Below are positions 1 through 9,100 of a DNA stretch of 43,175 bases, one piece after another (the first letter of the stretch is position 1; every line of letters starts with the position of its first letter). A program made the position numbers and the translations under genes. Origin of the DNA: a virus; the IMG/VR virus record IMGVR_UViG_3300044994_000276, positions 1 through 43,175 of that record. One strand, given 5' to 3'. Below the pieces are notes generated by a model. It saw only the letters and a list, made by a program, of their open reading frames with translations, searched no databases and was not told where the DNA came from.

Positions 1-127
1 GCTTTGCGTTTTTGCAATGTTCTGTGCGAAGTTTATCACGCATTTTGCGAGTTCGATCACGCATTTACAAAAGATTCACATGCTGACGCGATGGCTGCGA
101 TCGCCCAGACCTAGTTGCGGTCAAAGC
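1..127. repeat. Terminal direct repeat, left copy (contig closes into a circle)
   Basis: These 127 bases are identical to 43049-43175. An exact 127-base overlap matches a common assembler k-mer length, so it most likely marks a circular or circularly permuted molecule of 43,048 bp rather than a biological terminal repeat. The sequence continues from 43048 into 128 with no gene broken at the join. Confidence 0.95.
25..66. repeat. Two adjacent 21-bp direct repeats (iteron-like) upstream of the small HTH gene
   Basis: Copy 1 (25-45) and copy 2 (46-66) share TGCGA at one end and ATCACGCATTT at the other, with 17 of 21 positions identical. The 21-bp period is two helical turns, so a protein could bind both copies on one face of the DNA. 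On the circle they lie 25-66 bp upstream of the minus-strand HTH gene that starts at 43047, so they may be its operator or an iteron. They also appear as 43073-43114 in the right terminal copy. Confidence 0.7.
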
Positions 128-146
128 TTGAAGTAGGGGCGATCGC
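113..146. repeat. 34-bp direct repeat, copy 1
   Basis: It is identical to 186-219. It begins AGTTGCGGTCAAAGC and ends in a HIP1 octamer GCGATCGC. Both copies lie in the non-coding stretch between the last tail gene (ending at 271) and the HTH gene across the circular join. Confidence 0.9.
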
Positions 147-185
147 ACTAAGACGCCGCTGATCCGACCTGGTTTCGAGACAGGC

Positions 186-219
186 AGTTGCGGTCAAAGC
201 TTGAAGTAGGGGCGATCGC
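186..219. repeat. 34-bp direct repeat, copy 2
   Basis: This is the second exact copy of 113-146, 73 bp further on. The whole 1-270 stretch has no supported gene. It holds the tandem 21-bp repeats, these two 34-bp repeats and three HIP1 sites, and on the minus strand it is the leader of the first early gene. Confidence 0.9.
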
Positions 220-270
220 CCTCAGTCGATAAGCAATCCAAAAGCCAAATCGTTGCAAAAATGACTTGAC

Positions 271-543
271 CTACGGCATCGCGCTAACTTGAATCGCACC
301 GTTAGCGCCCCTCACTCCGACAATCACCTCGCCCCGCCGAATCGTGCCGGAGCTGATCAGCTGCACCGGCACGCGCCCGCCGTTGGGCAGCTTGCCCCAG
401 TGCTGCCCATACTCGCAGCCGTCATACAGCAGCGTGAATTCGCCTCGCGTGTCGGCTGCGTCTTGATAGGCAGTGAGGGATTCAAGTCGCTGGGCCCGTC
501 CAGCAGCGGCGGCAAGGCGGGCGCGATCGCTCAAGCTACTCAA
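271..543 (-). CDS. Small protein at the end of the tail operon, unknown function
   Basis: A 90-residue protein, the last gene of the virion module. A TTG start at 543 is chosen because GGGAGG lies six bases upstream; it overlaps the stop of the preceding gene (536-538) by eight bases. The N-terminal third (about residues 1-30) is alanine/arginine-rich and probably helical. The rest reads as a short beta-rich domain (YDGCEYGQHWGKLPNGGRVPV, then GEVIVGVRGANGAIQV), the kind of small cap or chaperone seen after receptor-binding genes. No family was recognised. Function as a tail-tip accessory protein is inferred only from position. Confidence 0.6.
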   Translation of the reverse strand: MSSLSDRARLAAAAGRAQRLESLTAYQDAADTRGEFTLLYDGCEYGQHWGKLPNGGRVPVQLISSGTIRRGEVIVGVRGANGAIQVSAMP

Positions 544-1843
544 CGCCCACCTCCCATTCGATATCCAGGGCGATCGCCCCAGTCTCCTCATACGCCTGCA
601 CAAACCCAAACACCAGCCACACCCCAGAGGGCAGCGTCAGCAGCGGGTTAAACACGCCCCCCGCGCCGATCGTCCCGTCGCCTGCGGGCGTGTAATAGAC
701 GTACCGAGTTGGGTCAGCCGGGTCGCCGTTGAGCGTCACCACCAGCCGATCTGCCAGGGTGCCGCTGGCCGGCCCGTCGAATTCTGTGATCTCAAATTCG
801 TAGTCCCCTGCGCCCGCGTTGGTGTCGAAGCCGAACAGTCGATAGGGTTCCAGCCCGATCGCCTCAAAGGTTGCCGCTTCGCCGTGCCACGCGCCATCCA
901 CCAGGTTGTTTAGCCACCAAAAGCGTGTGAGCGGGTCGTCGCCTAGCGCTTCTTCCAGCGCCGGATCGGGACTGCCGTTTGTCAGGTAGCTCTCAAAAAT
1001 CTGCTCTCTCAGCCCCTCGATTGAGCCAGCGCTGGCAGCGATGGCAGTTGCACCCAGCCGGAACACGGCTAGCCGGATCTGCGCCGTCGGTGTGCCCGCC
1101 TCTTTGGTCAGTCGCCCGCGCATCTTGATCTGCCCACCCGTCGAATAGACCCGCGCTACTGTCAGTCCGGCGTATTGCGCCCCTGGCTCTGGTTCGCCCG
1201 AAACGCCGTACTCACAAACTCGCTCCGAGAAATCCAGCCCGTGGATCAACGGGCCAGACGGACTGCTCCAAAACAGGAAGCAGCCCTCAGTGCCGACGCT
1301 CCACCCCGGCTCCTCAAAGTTGGAGGCAGCGATCGCCGCATCCCGTGCAGCAAAGAGAGCCGTGCTGTTGCAAAGCAAAAAGCAGATGAGCTGTGGCGGG
1401 ATGTATTCGCTCCCGTCCATCTCGTAGGCAGGCTCTGTTTCAAAAATGAACAGATCCGCCACGCCCGCAGGCTCCGTCAGGCTGCCCTCGAAATTTTCAT
1501 ACCACCACGGCGACAGGAGCACGGGCGGTTCCTCCAGATCCGCTCGCCGGCGGCGGGTTTGCTGGTTTAGCCGAGTGCCACACCCCAGAAACTGCACGGG
1601 CGTTCCCAGTGGGGTGGAGCCGTTGGTGATGTAGCTGCCCTTGGCTGGGTAGGGCTGTCCACCCAGCGCCTGGATCAGCGGTCGCCCGTTTGCCCAGCCG
1701 GCCGCGACATGGTGGGTGCTGTTGCAGCGGCGATATTGCTCTGCGTTGAGGAGCGATCGCCCTCTTTCCGCCCGCCCGCTTTCCACCAAATCCCGCGCCC
1801 GCTGCTGCAACGGGTCGTCCTGTGGCTGTGGGCAGCAGTCCAC
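536..1843 (-). CDS. Predicted tail tip / receptor-binding region protein
   Basis: A 435-residue protein with a GTG start directly abutting the previous stop codon (TAG then GTG). The N-terminus is rich in cysteine and arginine; the rest is beta-rich and acidic, with Gly/Pro turns (GWANGRPLIQALGGQPYPAKG, YYTPAGDGTIGAGGVF). No signal peptide or membrane segment is visible. No family was recognised. Being near the end of the tail gene run, after the large hub protein, it is a good candidate for an adhesin or host-range determinant, but that is inference from order alone. Confidence 0.6.
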   Translation of the reverse strand: MDCCPQPQDDPLQQRARDLVESGRAERGRSLLNAEQYRRCNSTHHVAAGWANGRPLIQALGGQPYPAKGSYITNGSTPLGTPVQFLGCGTRLNQQTRRRRADLEEPPVLLSPWWYENFEGSLTEPAGVADLFIFETEPAYEMDGSEYIPPQLICFLLCNSTALFAARDAAIAASNFEEPGWSVGTEGCFLFWSSPSGPLIHGLDFSERVCEYGVSGEPEPGAQYAGLTVARVYSTGGQIKMRGRLTKEAGTPTAQIRLAVFRLGATAIAASAGSIEGLREQIFESYLTNGSPDPALEEALGDDPLTRFWWLNNLVDGAWHGEAATFEAIGLEPYRLFGFDTNAGAGDYEFEITEFDGPASGTLADRLVVTLNGDPADPTRYVYYTPAGDGTIGAGGVFNPLLTLPSGVWLVFGFVQAYEETGAIALDIEWEVGVE

Positions 1844-2542
1844 CTACTTGCCCCCAAACTGCACGGCGATCGTCAGGTTCGCGCCCGGTTGCAGAACCCG
1901 CGTGTTGTTCCCAAATCCATCGACCGGAATCTTCTCAAAATGCAACGCCACGCCGTTGGCAGAGCGCACCGTCAGCGCCCCGCTAAAGCTGCCACCCACC
2001 GTCAGCGCCGAGCCGCCACTCGTTGCAGCCACCCGGAACTGATTGGCGGTGAGGTCAGTGCCCACGACCCAATAGTAGGTGTCGGCAGTGATACCGCTGG
2101 GATAGCTGCTGGCTCCGTCGAAAAAGACGCGATCGCCCGCCACCAGTCCGTGCCCCGTCACCTGAAACGCATTGCTGCTGATTGAGCTGATCAGCCGATT
2201 GCTCACGGTCGTCCCGTCGGCAATCAGCGCCACGCAATCGTATTGCAAAGGCGTGTTGGGGCTACCCGGCTTAGTCAGCGTCACAATCACCAGCGGCGTG
2301 TCCACCTTGCCGTTCACCGTGTCTTTCACGGGTGCCCCGCTGGGTGCCCAGGTGCCCCGCGCATAGCCGTCGCTGTGCAGCACCTCTTTTTTCAGCACTG
2401 CCATATGCGTCGCATTGACGGTCATTGCGTCCGTGTCGTTGAGCAACGCGACGCGGAATTTTGCCGGGTCGAACTTGGCGCGGCTGCGGTAGTTGATCTC
2501 CAGCAGCTCCGTCAGTCCGTCGAGAAACGTTTGAAAGGTCAC
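1844..2542 (-). CDS. Tail tip structural protein with an inserted beta domain
   Basis: A 232-residue protein. A GTG start at 2542 is preferred because GGAGG lies seven bases upstream; a TTG two codons earlier overlaps the previous stop. The first ~110 residues (FQTFLDGLTELLEINY, then DTDAMTVNATHMAVLKKEVL) look like the N-terminal part of phage minor tail proteins. Residues about 115-190 are a separate threonine/serine/glycine-rich module (NAFQVTGHGLVAGDRVFFDG, TYYWVVGTDL) of the type that recurs in phage fibre and adhesin proteins. The frame then returns to a conserved-looking end (GVALHFEKIPVDGFGNNTRV). Role in the tail tip is inferred from neighbours. Confidence 0.65.
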   Translation of the reverse strand: MTFQTFLDGLTELLEINYRSRAKFDPAKFRVALLNDTDAMTVNATHMAVLKKEVLHSDGYARGTWAPSGAPVKDTVNGKVDTPLVIVTLTKPGSPNTPLQYDCVALIADGTTVSNRLISSISSNAFQVTGHGLVAGDRVFFDGASSYPSGITADTYYWVVGTDLTANQFRVAATSGGSALTVGGSFSGALTVRSANGVALHFEKIPVDGFGNNTRVLQPGANLTIAVQFGGK

Positions 2543-2544
2543 AC

Positions 2545-2973
2545 TCAAGCCTCCAGGTTAAAGCCCGTCAGGGGAAAGCCGTTGTCTTGCAGGCGTTGGG
2601 CGATCGCCTCCAATTCCGCCTCGCTATAATCACCCACCGCTGTCGAAGGCATCACCGCCCGCAGTCGGTTGAAGCTAAATCGTAAATCGTCCAGGTTGTG
2701 CGTTGAAGACAGCGAACTCAGCAGCAGCGTTAGGGCGTTCAGGGCTGCGATCGACTCATCAGCGGCGGTGTAGGCGCGGCTAAATTCAGCCGTGCCCCGC
2801 ATGGCGCTCAGCAGCCCCGCAAAGTCAGGGGGGCTGGATGGAACTGAGTTCAGGAATTCCACCACCGCCGGATCGTCCTCGCTCACCTCAATCCACTCCT
2901 CAGCCTCGGCGCTGGGAGGGCTAGTGGCGTAGCCGATCACGGCTTCATTTTCGTTGAGTTTTACAAAGGGCAT
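2545..2973 (-). CDS. Small tail-tip associated protein, unknown function
   Basis: A 142-residue, acidic, largely helical protein between the hub protein and the tip protein; its TGA stop overlaps a possible TTG start of the next gene. The beginning (MPFVKLNENEAVIGYATSPP) resembles the short N-terminal segment of tail-fibre assembly proteins. The remainder (LLSAMRGTAEFSRAYTAAD, then EAELEAIAQRLQDNGFPL) resembles small proteins coded beside phage tail fibres. A fibre-chaperone role is possible but unproven. No Shine-Dalgarno is seen before the ATG. Confidence 0.6.
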   Translation of the reverse strand: MPFVKLNENEAVIGYATSPPSAEAEEWIEVSEDDPAVVEFLNSVPSSPPDFAGLLSAMRGTAEFSRAYTAADESIAALNALTLLLSSLSSTHNLDDLRFSFNRLRAVMPSTAVGDYSEAELEAIAQRLQDNGFPLTGFNLEA

Positions 2974-2980
2974 GATTTTT

Positions 2981-5710
2981 TTAGTACAGAGGATCGACCC
3001 AGCCGTAGATGTTTAGCCCACCAATGGTAATTGAGCCATCAGCCCAAAACCTAATCTGGCGTGAGGTGTTGGTGGCGATCGTCTGAGAAAGTGACGGGCG
3101 CTGAGTGACAGTCGTATCAGTCAGTCCTGTGTGATTTACGGCGGTTCCAACGTTTGTAGTCGGCAAACCTGCGCTGGCGATTCGGACTGGCTGCCCATGC
3201 TGATTCGCAAAAATCCGCAGGATTGGCTCTACACGAATTCCAGCGGGCACTGTGAGCGCTTGCAGGTTTTCAGTGCTCGTCGGAACCGTCCCGCTGAAAT
3301 CGGTCACGGGTTCAGCCCAGGTGAACAGATAGCCCACCTGTTCAAAGCGCCGGATATTGCTGCTGCCATCCGTGATCACAGACCCGATCCGCCTCCGGCT
3401 CAGATAGCCAGACGGCGCATTCGCCCCCGTGACGCTCGTGTCGAACATAAAATCCACGCCGCCCGCTGCATTCACGATCGCAAAGACGTGATAGGTCGTG
3501 TTCGCAGCCAGCGCCCCACCCACGCGCCCGCCCGCTCCGCCTTCTGCCCAGGTGGCGTTGATCGACTTGGTGTAGTTGCTGGGATTCACCGCCACGGCGC
3601 GATAGGTTTCGCCGTTAACGGGATAGACGCAGCGCCCGGCCGTGATTCGGATCTGCGTGCTGCTCAGCCACTCCAGCACCATGCCCTCTGGCGGAATCGT
3701 TAGCGGCGCTTCCCTCATGTCCTCTCCCGTCGGTAATAATTCGCCATTAATTTCAATTGTGCCCGTCAGGTCGTCGGGCACTTGCAAGATACCCGTGGTG
3801 GTCGTTACGCCACCAAACTCAAGCTCCTCCTCTAGCGCATAGCCAGGGGCAAACAGCGTGCCCGTGAGGGCGATCGCCCCTTTCAGCGTGGCACTTTCGG
3901 CGTAAGGGTGGAACAAATACTCATTCACCTGCCCCAGGTTGATCGAGTCTCCCCCCACCACGCCCCGGCGCGGCTCATGCACAAAGCTCACGCCGTCTGC
4001 CAGGTGCCGGGTGATTGTGCCATTCGGCTGAATCCAGTCGATCACCATCAGCGGCTGATAGTTTGCCAAAAACCGCTGACGCAGGGGAAGCACCCAATTG
4101 ATCCGCGCCTGCCTGCCGTGCAGCAGCGCCCCCTCGCGCCGTGCCACCTCCTCACAGTGGGCATTGCTCACGGGATAGCGCACCTCGTATTCGCGATCCG
4201 CTTCCTGGAAGCTGCTGCCAGCCACAGGCGGAAATCGCGCCTCCCCCACAAACTGCTTTTCTTCGCCCTCATTTGGCTCGGCTCGGCGCTCCGGCGATGG
4301 CGGCTGCGTGTCACCGCTGCTGCTGTAGTTGGTGCTGGCCCGACTGCTCTCACCCGGCTTGTACTTCCGCACCTTCGAGAACTGAATCCACCCGCGCCCC
4401 TGCCTATACCAAAACTGCGTCTCCCACTCGCTCAGCTTCATGCCGTAGGCGCGAGTATTTAAGGGCTGATCCGGTGCCCAGCCCAGCACGATCGCCGCTG
4501 GCTCATAGGTTTTCTTGTCGATGCGGATCGTGGCGTCGTCAACGTAGGTGTAGGTTTCCTCGATCTCTTTGGAGTCGATCAATCCCGTGTTGCCCGGATC
4601 AGTGCCGGGAAAAACGATGCCTCGCGGTTGCCTGACTTTGCTCCGCTTCTTACGCAGCAAGCCTTCCGGCGCATCGTCGTAATAGGTGAAGTTGTCTTCC
4701 TCCATGCTGTAGACCAGCGTTTTAGAGCCGGGATACTGCTGCGGAAACAGGCGACCCTTTGGCTGGCGGACGTTGGTGAAAGTGGCGATCACACTGGTGC
4801 CAAAACCCGTGAACACCGTGCTGCTGATCTCGGACGGGTCAAACTCCGCGTCCGCAGCCACCGAGAACACTGGCGGCGGATTCGTGACCTCCTTCACCTC
4901 TGGCGCGACCCCCACCGCCCGCACTCGCTCGGCTGGCGTTTCGTCTGGGGCGATCGCGCTGATTTCCACCTCCTGCTTGCCAATCTGCACCCGCAGGTCT
5001 GGCGCAGCCGGGTCGCTGGGCACTTTGCGGGCGCGGAGCTGTTCGCTGCTGTCGATCCACAGCACATAGCCTGCATCCCAGGCGATCGCACCCATCGTCG
5101 CCACATAGCTCTGCTCGGTCGGCACGGGGTAATTCAGCGGAAATTCGGCGATCGCGTCTTGCAGCTCTCCTATCCCCACCTTTGCCGCCAAGCGGTTGAT
5201 CAGCACCGTCCGCGTCGTCGTCTCCCCCAGCCTCACCCCGCTGTCGTCGCTGGGCGGCTGCCGACAGTCTTGCAGCGCCAGCAGGCAACCGACCTCAATC
5301 TCTAGCACGGGCGCTCTGCCGACTGGTGGCGCAGGCGGCTTCAGGATTCGCAGCCGTCCCCGTGGGTGCATCACCGTTGCGCCCGTGTTGTCTTTGATCT
5401 GCACGATTACTCTGCAACCGCGCGCAAACCGTGCCGGGTTCACCAGTGGGTCAAGCGGCTCCGGCGGCGCGTCCACCGGACTTGCAGGGATTACCAGCGT
5501 CCCGGTCGTCTTGCTCAACCCGTCACTCGCCAGGTGCGCGTCTTTCGCGTCGAATTGCAGCACAGGCACGGCGATCGCCCCACTGCCGTCTGGATAGGCG
5601 AGGGACACCGAAATAGGGTTGTTGCCGAGGTCTAGGATCACGCCAGTTACCAAATGCGTCAGGGTGTCGTTTTTGCGCCTTCCAGTAGTTGGAACTGGCA
5701 GCGCACCCAA
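2981..5710 (-). CDS. Large tail hub / baseplate-type protein
   Basis: Up to 909 residues. The start is uncertain: the frame opens with TTG at 5710 but overlaps the previous gene, and CTG at 5661 (4-base overlap) or a TTG/GTG just after are equally possible, so the true length is about 883-909. The first ~260 residues look like a tail hub: beta-rich with repeated valine/proline strands (LPVPTTG, ILKPPAPPVGRAPVLEIEVG, YVLWIDSSEQLRARKVPSD). A mid-section contains a YSxxxDNFTYYDD-like repeat around residues 330-400. The C-terminal ~250 residues are Gly/Thr/Ser-rich like fibre domains (ALTGTLFAPGYAL, GGLNIYGWVDPLY). It directly follows the tape measure and distal tail genes, as hub proteins do. 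Confidence 0.7.
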   Translation of the reverse strand: MGALPVPTTGRRKNDTLTHLVTGVILDLGNNPISVSLAYPDGSGAIAVPVLQFDAKDAHLASDGLSKTTGTLVIPASPVDAPPEPLDPLVNPARFARGCRVIVQIKDNTGATVMHPRGRLRILKPPAPPVGRAPVLEIEVGCLLALQDCRQPPSDDSGVRLGETTTRTVLINRLAAKVGIGELQDAIAEFPLNYPVPTEQSYVATMGAIAWDAGYVLWIDSSEQLRARKVPSDPAAPDLRVQIGKQEVEISAIAPDETPAERVRAVGVAPEVKEVTNPPPVFSVAADAEFDPSEISSTVFTGFGTSVIATFTNVRQPKGRLFPQQYPGSKTLVYSMEEDNFTYYDDAPEGLLRKKRSKVRQPRGIVFPGTDPGNTGLIDSKEIEETYTYVDDATIRIDKKTYEPAAIVLGWAPDQPLNTRAYGMKLSEWETQFWYRQGRGWIQFSKVRKYKPGESSRASTNYSSSGDTQPPSPERRAEPNEGEEKQFVGEARFPPVAGSSFQEADREYEVRYPVSNAHCEEVARREGALLHGRQARINWVLPLRQRFLANYQPLMVIDWIQPNGTITRHLADGVSFVHEPRRGVVGGDSINLGQVNEYLFHPYAESATLKGAIALTGTLFAPGYALEEELEFGGVTTTTGILQVPDDLTGTIEINGELLPTGEDMREAPLTIPPEGMVLEWLSSTQIRITAGRCVYPVNGETYRAVAVNPSNYTKSINATWAEGGAGGRVGGALAANTTYHVFAIVNAAGGVDFMFDTSVTGANAPSGYLSRRRIGSVITDGSSNIRRFEQVGYLFTWAEPVTDFSGTVPTSTENLQALTVPAGIRVEPILRIFANQHGQPVRIASAGLPTTNVGTAVNHTGLTDTTVTQRPSLSQTIATNTSRQIRFWADGSITIGGLNIYGWVDPLY
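5652..5674. repeat. Dispersed 23-bp near-palindrome, copy 1
   Basis: It matches the consensus AAATGCG-N9-CGCATTT with its right arm partly decayed (CGTTTTT). It sits at the junction of the distal tail and hub genes and, on the minus strand, encodes NDTLTHL. Other copies are at 14735, 28439, 29751 and 38824. Confidence 0.7.
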
Positions 5711-6144
5711 GCCCCGTCTTGGGCAAATTCAGGCGGGTCAACAAACAAAACGTTGAAGCGGGCGAAGTAGCTCAGTCCGCTGGCATCGATCGCCACTGAT
5801 GCCCCGGCCGCTAAGGCGCGAGTGCGATCGCCCGCCAGTGCCCCCGCCTCATAGATCCGCTCGGTGTTGTCGTCTAGGGTGATATAGCCGAAGGGTCGCG
5901 TATTCAGCCACAGCGAGTAAATCCGCCGCAGGGTGGCAGCGTCGGAGTGACGCAGCTTGCACCCGACTCCCCAAGTGTGCGGAGACTCGTAGGGCACGGC
6001 ATCGGCTACGACCGCGCCCGCAAACGAGCGGGTAAAGGCGGGCACGTCGATCCGGGTGCGAGGAAAGTTCCCCTCGGTGAAGGGACTCAAAAACGGGTTG
6101 CCCAGCGTAAGGCTCAGACTGCCACGGGTGAGGATCAGCGTCAT
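5659..6144 (-). CDS. Distal tail / minor tail protein
   Basis: A 161-residue protein whose ATG overlaps the tape measure stop (ATGA). It contains beta-strand segments and an aromatic, conserved-looking core (WGVGCKLRHSDAATLRRIYSLW, then PFGYITLDDNTERIYEAG, and a C-terminal WVRCQFQLLEG). A one-gene spacer between the tape measure and the hub is the usual place for the distal tail (Dit-like) protein, which links the tube to the tip. Size is smaller than Dit of Gram-positive phages, so the assignment is by position. Confidence 0.65.
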   Translation of the reverse strand: MTLILTRGSLSLTLGNPFLSPFTEGNFPRTRIDVPAFTRSFAGAVVADAVPYESPHTWGVGCKLRHSDAATLRRIYSLWLNTRPFGYITLDDNTERIYEAGALAGDRTRALAAGASVAIDASGLSYFARFNVLFVDPPEFAQDGAWVRCQFQLLEGAKTTP

Positions 6145-9100
6145 AGCTTCGACCTCCTAAAGTTTTGCCGTCCAATATCTGACAGCACTTGCCCCACTGC
6201 TCCGACCGGGTCGGGCGCTGAAACCGATACGCAGCGCGGCGTGTTGGCAAGCTGCATGATCGACGCCTTCAGCTCTCGCAGCTCCGTCACCACTAGCCCG
6301 TTGCCCTCCTGGACGACGCTGCCCAGCCCGCCCAAGTCGGCTACGGGGCGCAACTCCCTAAGCTGCGTGGACGGAACCTTGCTTTTGAGCTGCTGCACAG
6401 AGCCAGCCGCATTGAAGCCCGTCCGCAGCCCTTGCTCAATCCGCTGGCGCTCCAATTCCTCGGCACTCGGGCCGCGTGGCCGGGAGGGGCGATCGCCCTC
6501 ACGCTCTGCGCGGCGGCTGGACTCCTCTTGCTTGCTCTTGCGGGCGTCGTTGATCGCCTGCTGCTGTTGGGCGATCGCCGTTTGCCCCTGGATGCGCCTT
6601 GCCTCTTGCCTCGCCTGCAAAGCCCCGCTCTCTAGCTGGTTGAGCTGCCCCTGTTGCGATTCCGCCTGTTTCGCCTGTTGCACCTGCTGCTGGCGCAACC
6701 TCAGGATGGTTTGCAGGTTGCCGATTTCTTGCTCTGTCGCGCCATTGGCGATCGCCTTCTGCACCGCAACTTCAGCCTCAATCGCGGCTATCTCAGCAGC
6801 AATGCGCTGCCGCTCCAGTTCGATCGCCCGCTGCTGCTGAGACAGCTTGAGCTGCTGTTGCTCAACGCTGAATTGCTGTTCCAGTGCAGCCTGTTGCGCC
6901 TGCACCTGTTGCAGCTTGAGCTGGTTTGCCTGCACCTCATCGCCCGACAGACGCGCCCGCTCAATCGCGCTGGATAACCGCGCTTGCTCCACCTCAGCCA
7001 ATGCCGCCTGCTGTTCTGCTTGGGCGCTCAGCAGATTGGATTCAAGCCCCAGCGACCCGCCCGCAATATCAAGCTGAATTTGCCCAGCCTCAAGCGGTGC
7101 TTTTGCCGCCGCCGCCGTCGCCTCAATCGCCTCAATTGCTGCCCTTTTGGCGTCCTCAGCCGCCTTCAGCGCTGCCTGCCTCGCCCTCTCCTGCGCTGCA
7201 ATCTCCGTCTCAATCCGTTGCAGGTTGAGCTGCCCAATCTCCTCATTCAGGGTCAGCTCGCGATCGCGGGCTTCCTCAGCGCTTAGCGTCCCCTGCTGCC
7301 GGAGCTGCTGCACTTGGGCAATTTCTTTGCGTTTTTGGGCAACTCGCTGAGTGATTCCCTGTTGCTCAATTTGGGCAATTTCTTGCTCTGCCTGCTCTGC
7401 CGTCTTTACGCCGCTGAGCTGCGCCTGACGCACTGCCAATACCCGCGCCCGCTGGCTTTGGGTGATCCGTGCCTCGCTCTCTTTGTTTGCTGCCTCAATG
7501 CGCTCTAGGGCAGCTTTCTCTTTTTCCTCGCGCTCTTTGTTCAGGCTGTCGGCGATCGCCAGTCGGGCGTCTAGCACCGATTTATCCGCGTCTACCAGTT
7601 TTTTGTTTAGCTCATCCAGCTTCTCTGGATCAGTCGTTCCGGCGATCGCGTCTCGTAGCTGCTGCGCCTGATCCTGCACCAGCTTTAGGCGCTGCTGCTG
7701 GTAGGTGCGCTCTTGCTCCAATAACTGCTGCTGTCCCTGCGCTTCGGTGATTTTTTGGGAGGCGATCGCCTCCCGTATTTCGACCTGCCTCAGTTCGTTG
7801 GCTGCGTCGAGTTCGCCGATCCGTTGCTCAGCCTGGGCGATCGCATCAGCCGCCCGTCCCTGAGAATCCGCCTGTTCGTCGGTGGCTTTGGTTGCCGCCG
7901 CGCTGGACTGGACGTACTGATCCAACTTCTGATTCTGGCTTTGCAGCGCCCCAATCGACGTTTGCAGGTTGGCGAGCAGCGCATCCCGGCTGCGCTTCTG
8001 TTCGTCGTTGGCAGCAGGTAGCTGTTGAGCAACCTTCAGTTCCTCTTGCAGGCTTGCTAGGCGCTGATTGTTCGCCTCAACTAGGCGCTTTGCGTCTGCG
8101 ATTTCCTGATCCGTCGCCTTGCGCCCTTCGTTGCGGGCAGCCGTTAGCCGATCGACCGCTGCCTTGGTGCGGCTCGCAGCGGCGATCGCCTCGTTGCCGC
8201 TCGTTTCCACTTGCCGGCTGAATTCGTCGATCGCCTCGTTGGCCTGCCGCAAATCATTGGCGTATTGTGCGAATTTGATCGCCGCAATTCCAGCGGCGAT
8301 CACCACCAGCAGCGGAGCAACACCCGCCAGCGCCACTAGCAACCCCTTCGTCGCCACAGTCGCGCCACCCGTGGCGACGGCGTAAGCCTGCTGTGCGATC
8401 GCCCCTGCCAGTAACCCAGCCTTGGATGCTACCAGTTGTAGATTTGTGGCTGTGATCTGCGTATTGAACAAGAGTTGCGCGGCGGCGGCTCCCTTGGTCG
8501 CGAGTGCGCTGGCAATCATGGCAGCGGTCTGAGCTGCCTGCGTGGCCACAAGCTGAATATTTAAGAGCTTGTAGGTCGTCACAATCGCCACTGCACTCGC
8601 AAAGGCACCTGTGAGGGCAGTCACGCCGATGACCAACTTCTGCACGATTGGCGGAGCGCCCAAAAACGTGTTCAAAAAGTTCGTCGCAGCAGTTACCGCT
8701 GGCTCTAGCCCAACAGCGATAAACTCCCCAAACTTTGTGCTGACGGTTTCCAGCGACCCGCCGAAGAGATTCAGCGCTCCCCCCAAGCCTTGGTTTAGTG
8801 CTTGCCCAGAGGCGATCGCTGCTCCCTCCGCCTCGTAGATCTTCTTCGTCACCAGATCGATCCGATCAGGCGTTGTGTTCAGCAGCACCTGAAACGCTCT
8901 GCCGCCCTCCACGCCAAACAAGGCTTTCATCAGGATGTCCCGATCAGCCTGGCTCAAGCCGTTTAAATTTTGCTGCATGAGCGGCAAAATCTCTAATACG
9001 CTCTTCATTGAGCCATCGGCATTTCGCACCTCTGCGCCGATTGCCTCAAATGCGGCGGTTGCCTTGGCGCTGCCCTTGAGCAGCCCCGAAAACTCTGATT

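Noticed and set aside
1-127. Biological direct terminal repeat
   Set aside because: The exact 127-base length matches assembler overlap and the terminase type suggests headful packaging.
4839-5306. Arg/Ala-rich frames on both strands within the hub gene
   Set aside because: They are shadows of the hub protein caused by GC-rich codons.
5947-7750. Long plus-strand open frames opposite the tape measure gene
   Set aside because: They are Cys/Leu/Ser/Arg-rich mirror frames of the Gln/Ala/Glu-rich coiled coil on the minus strand, with no ribosome sites.
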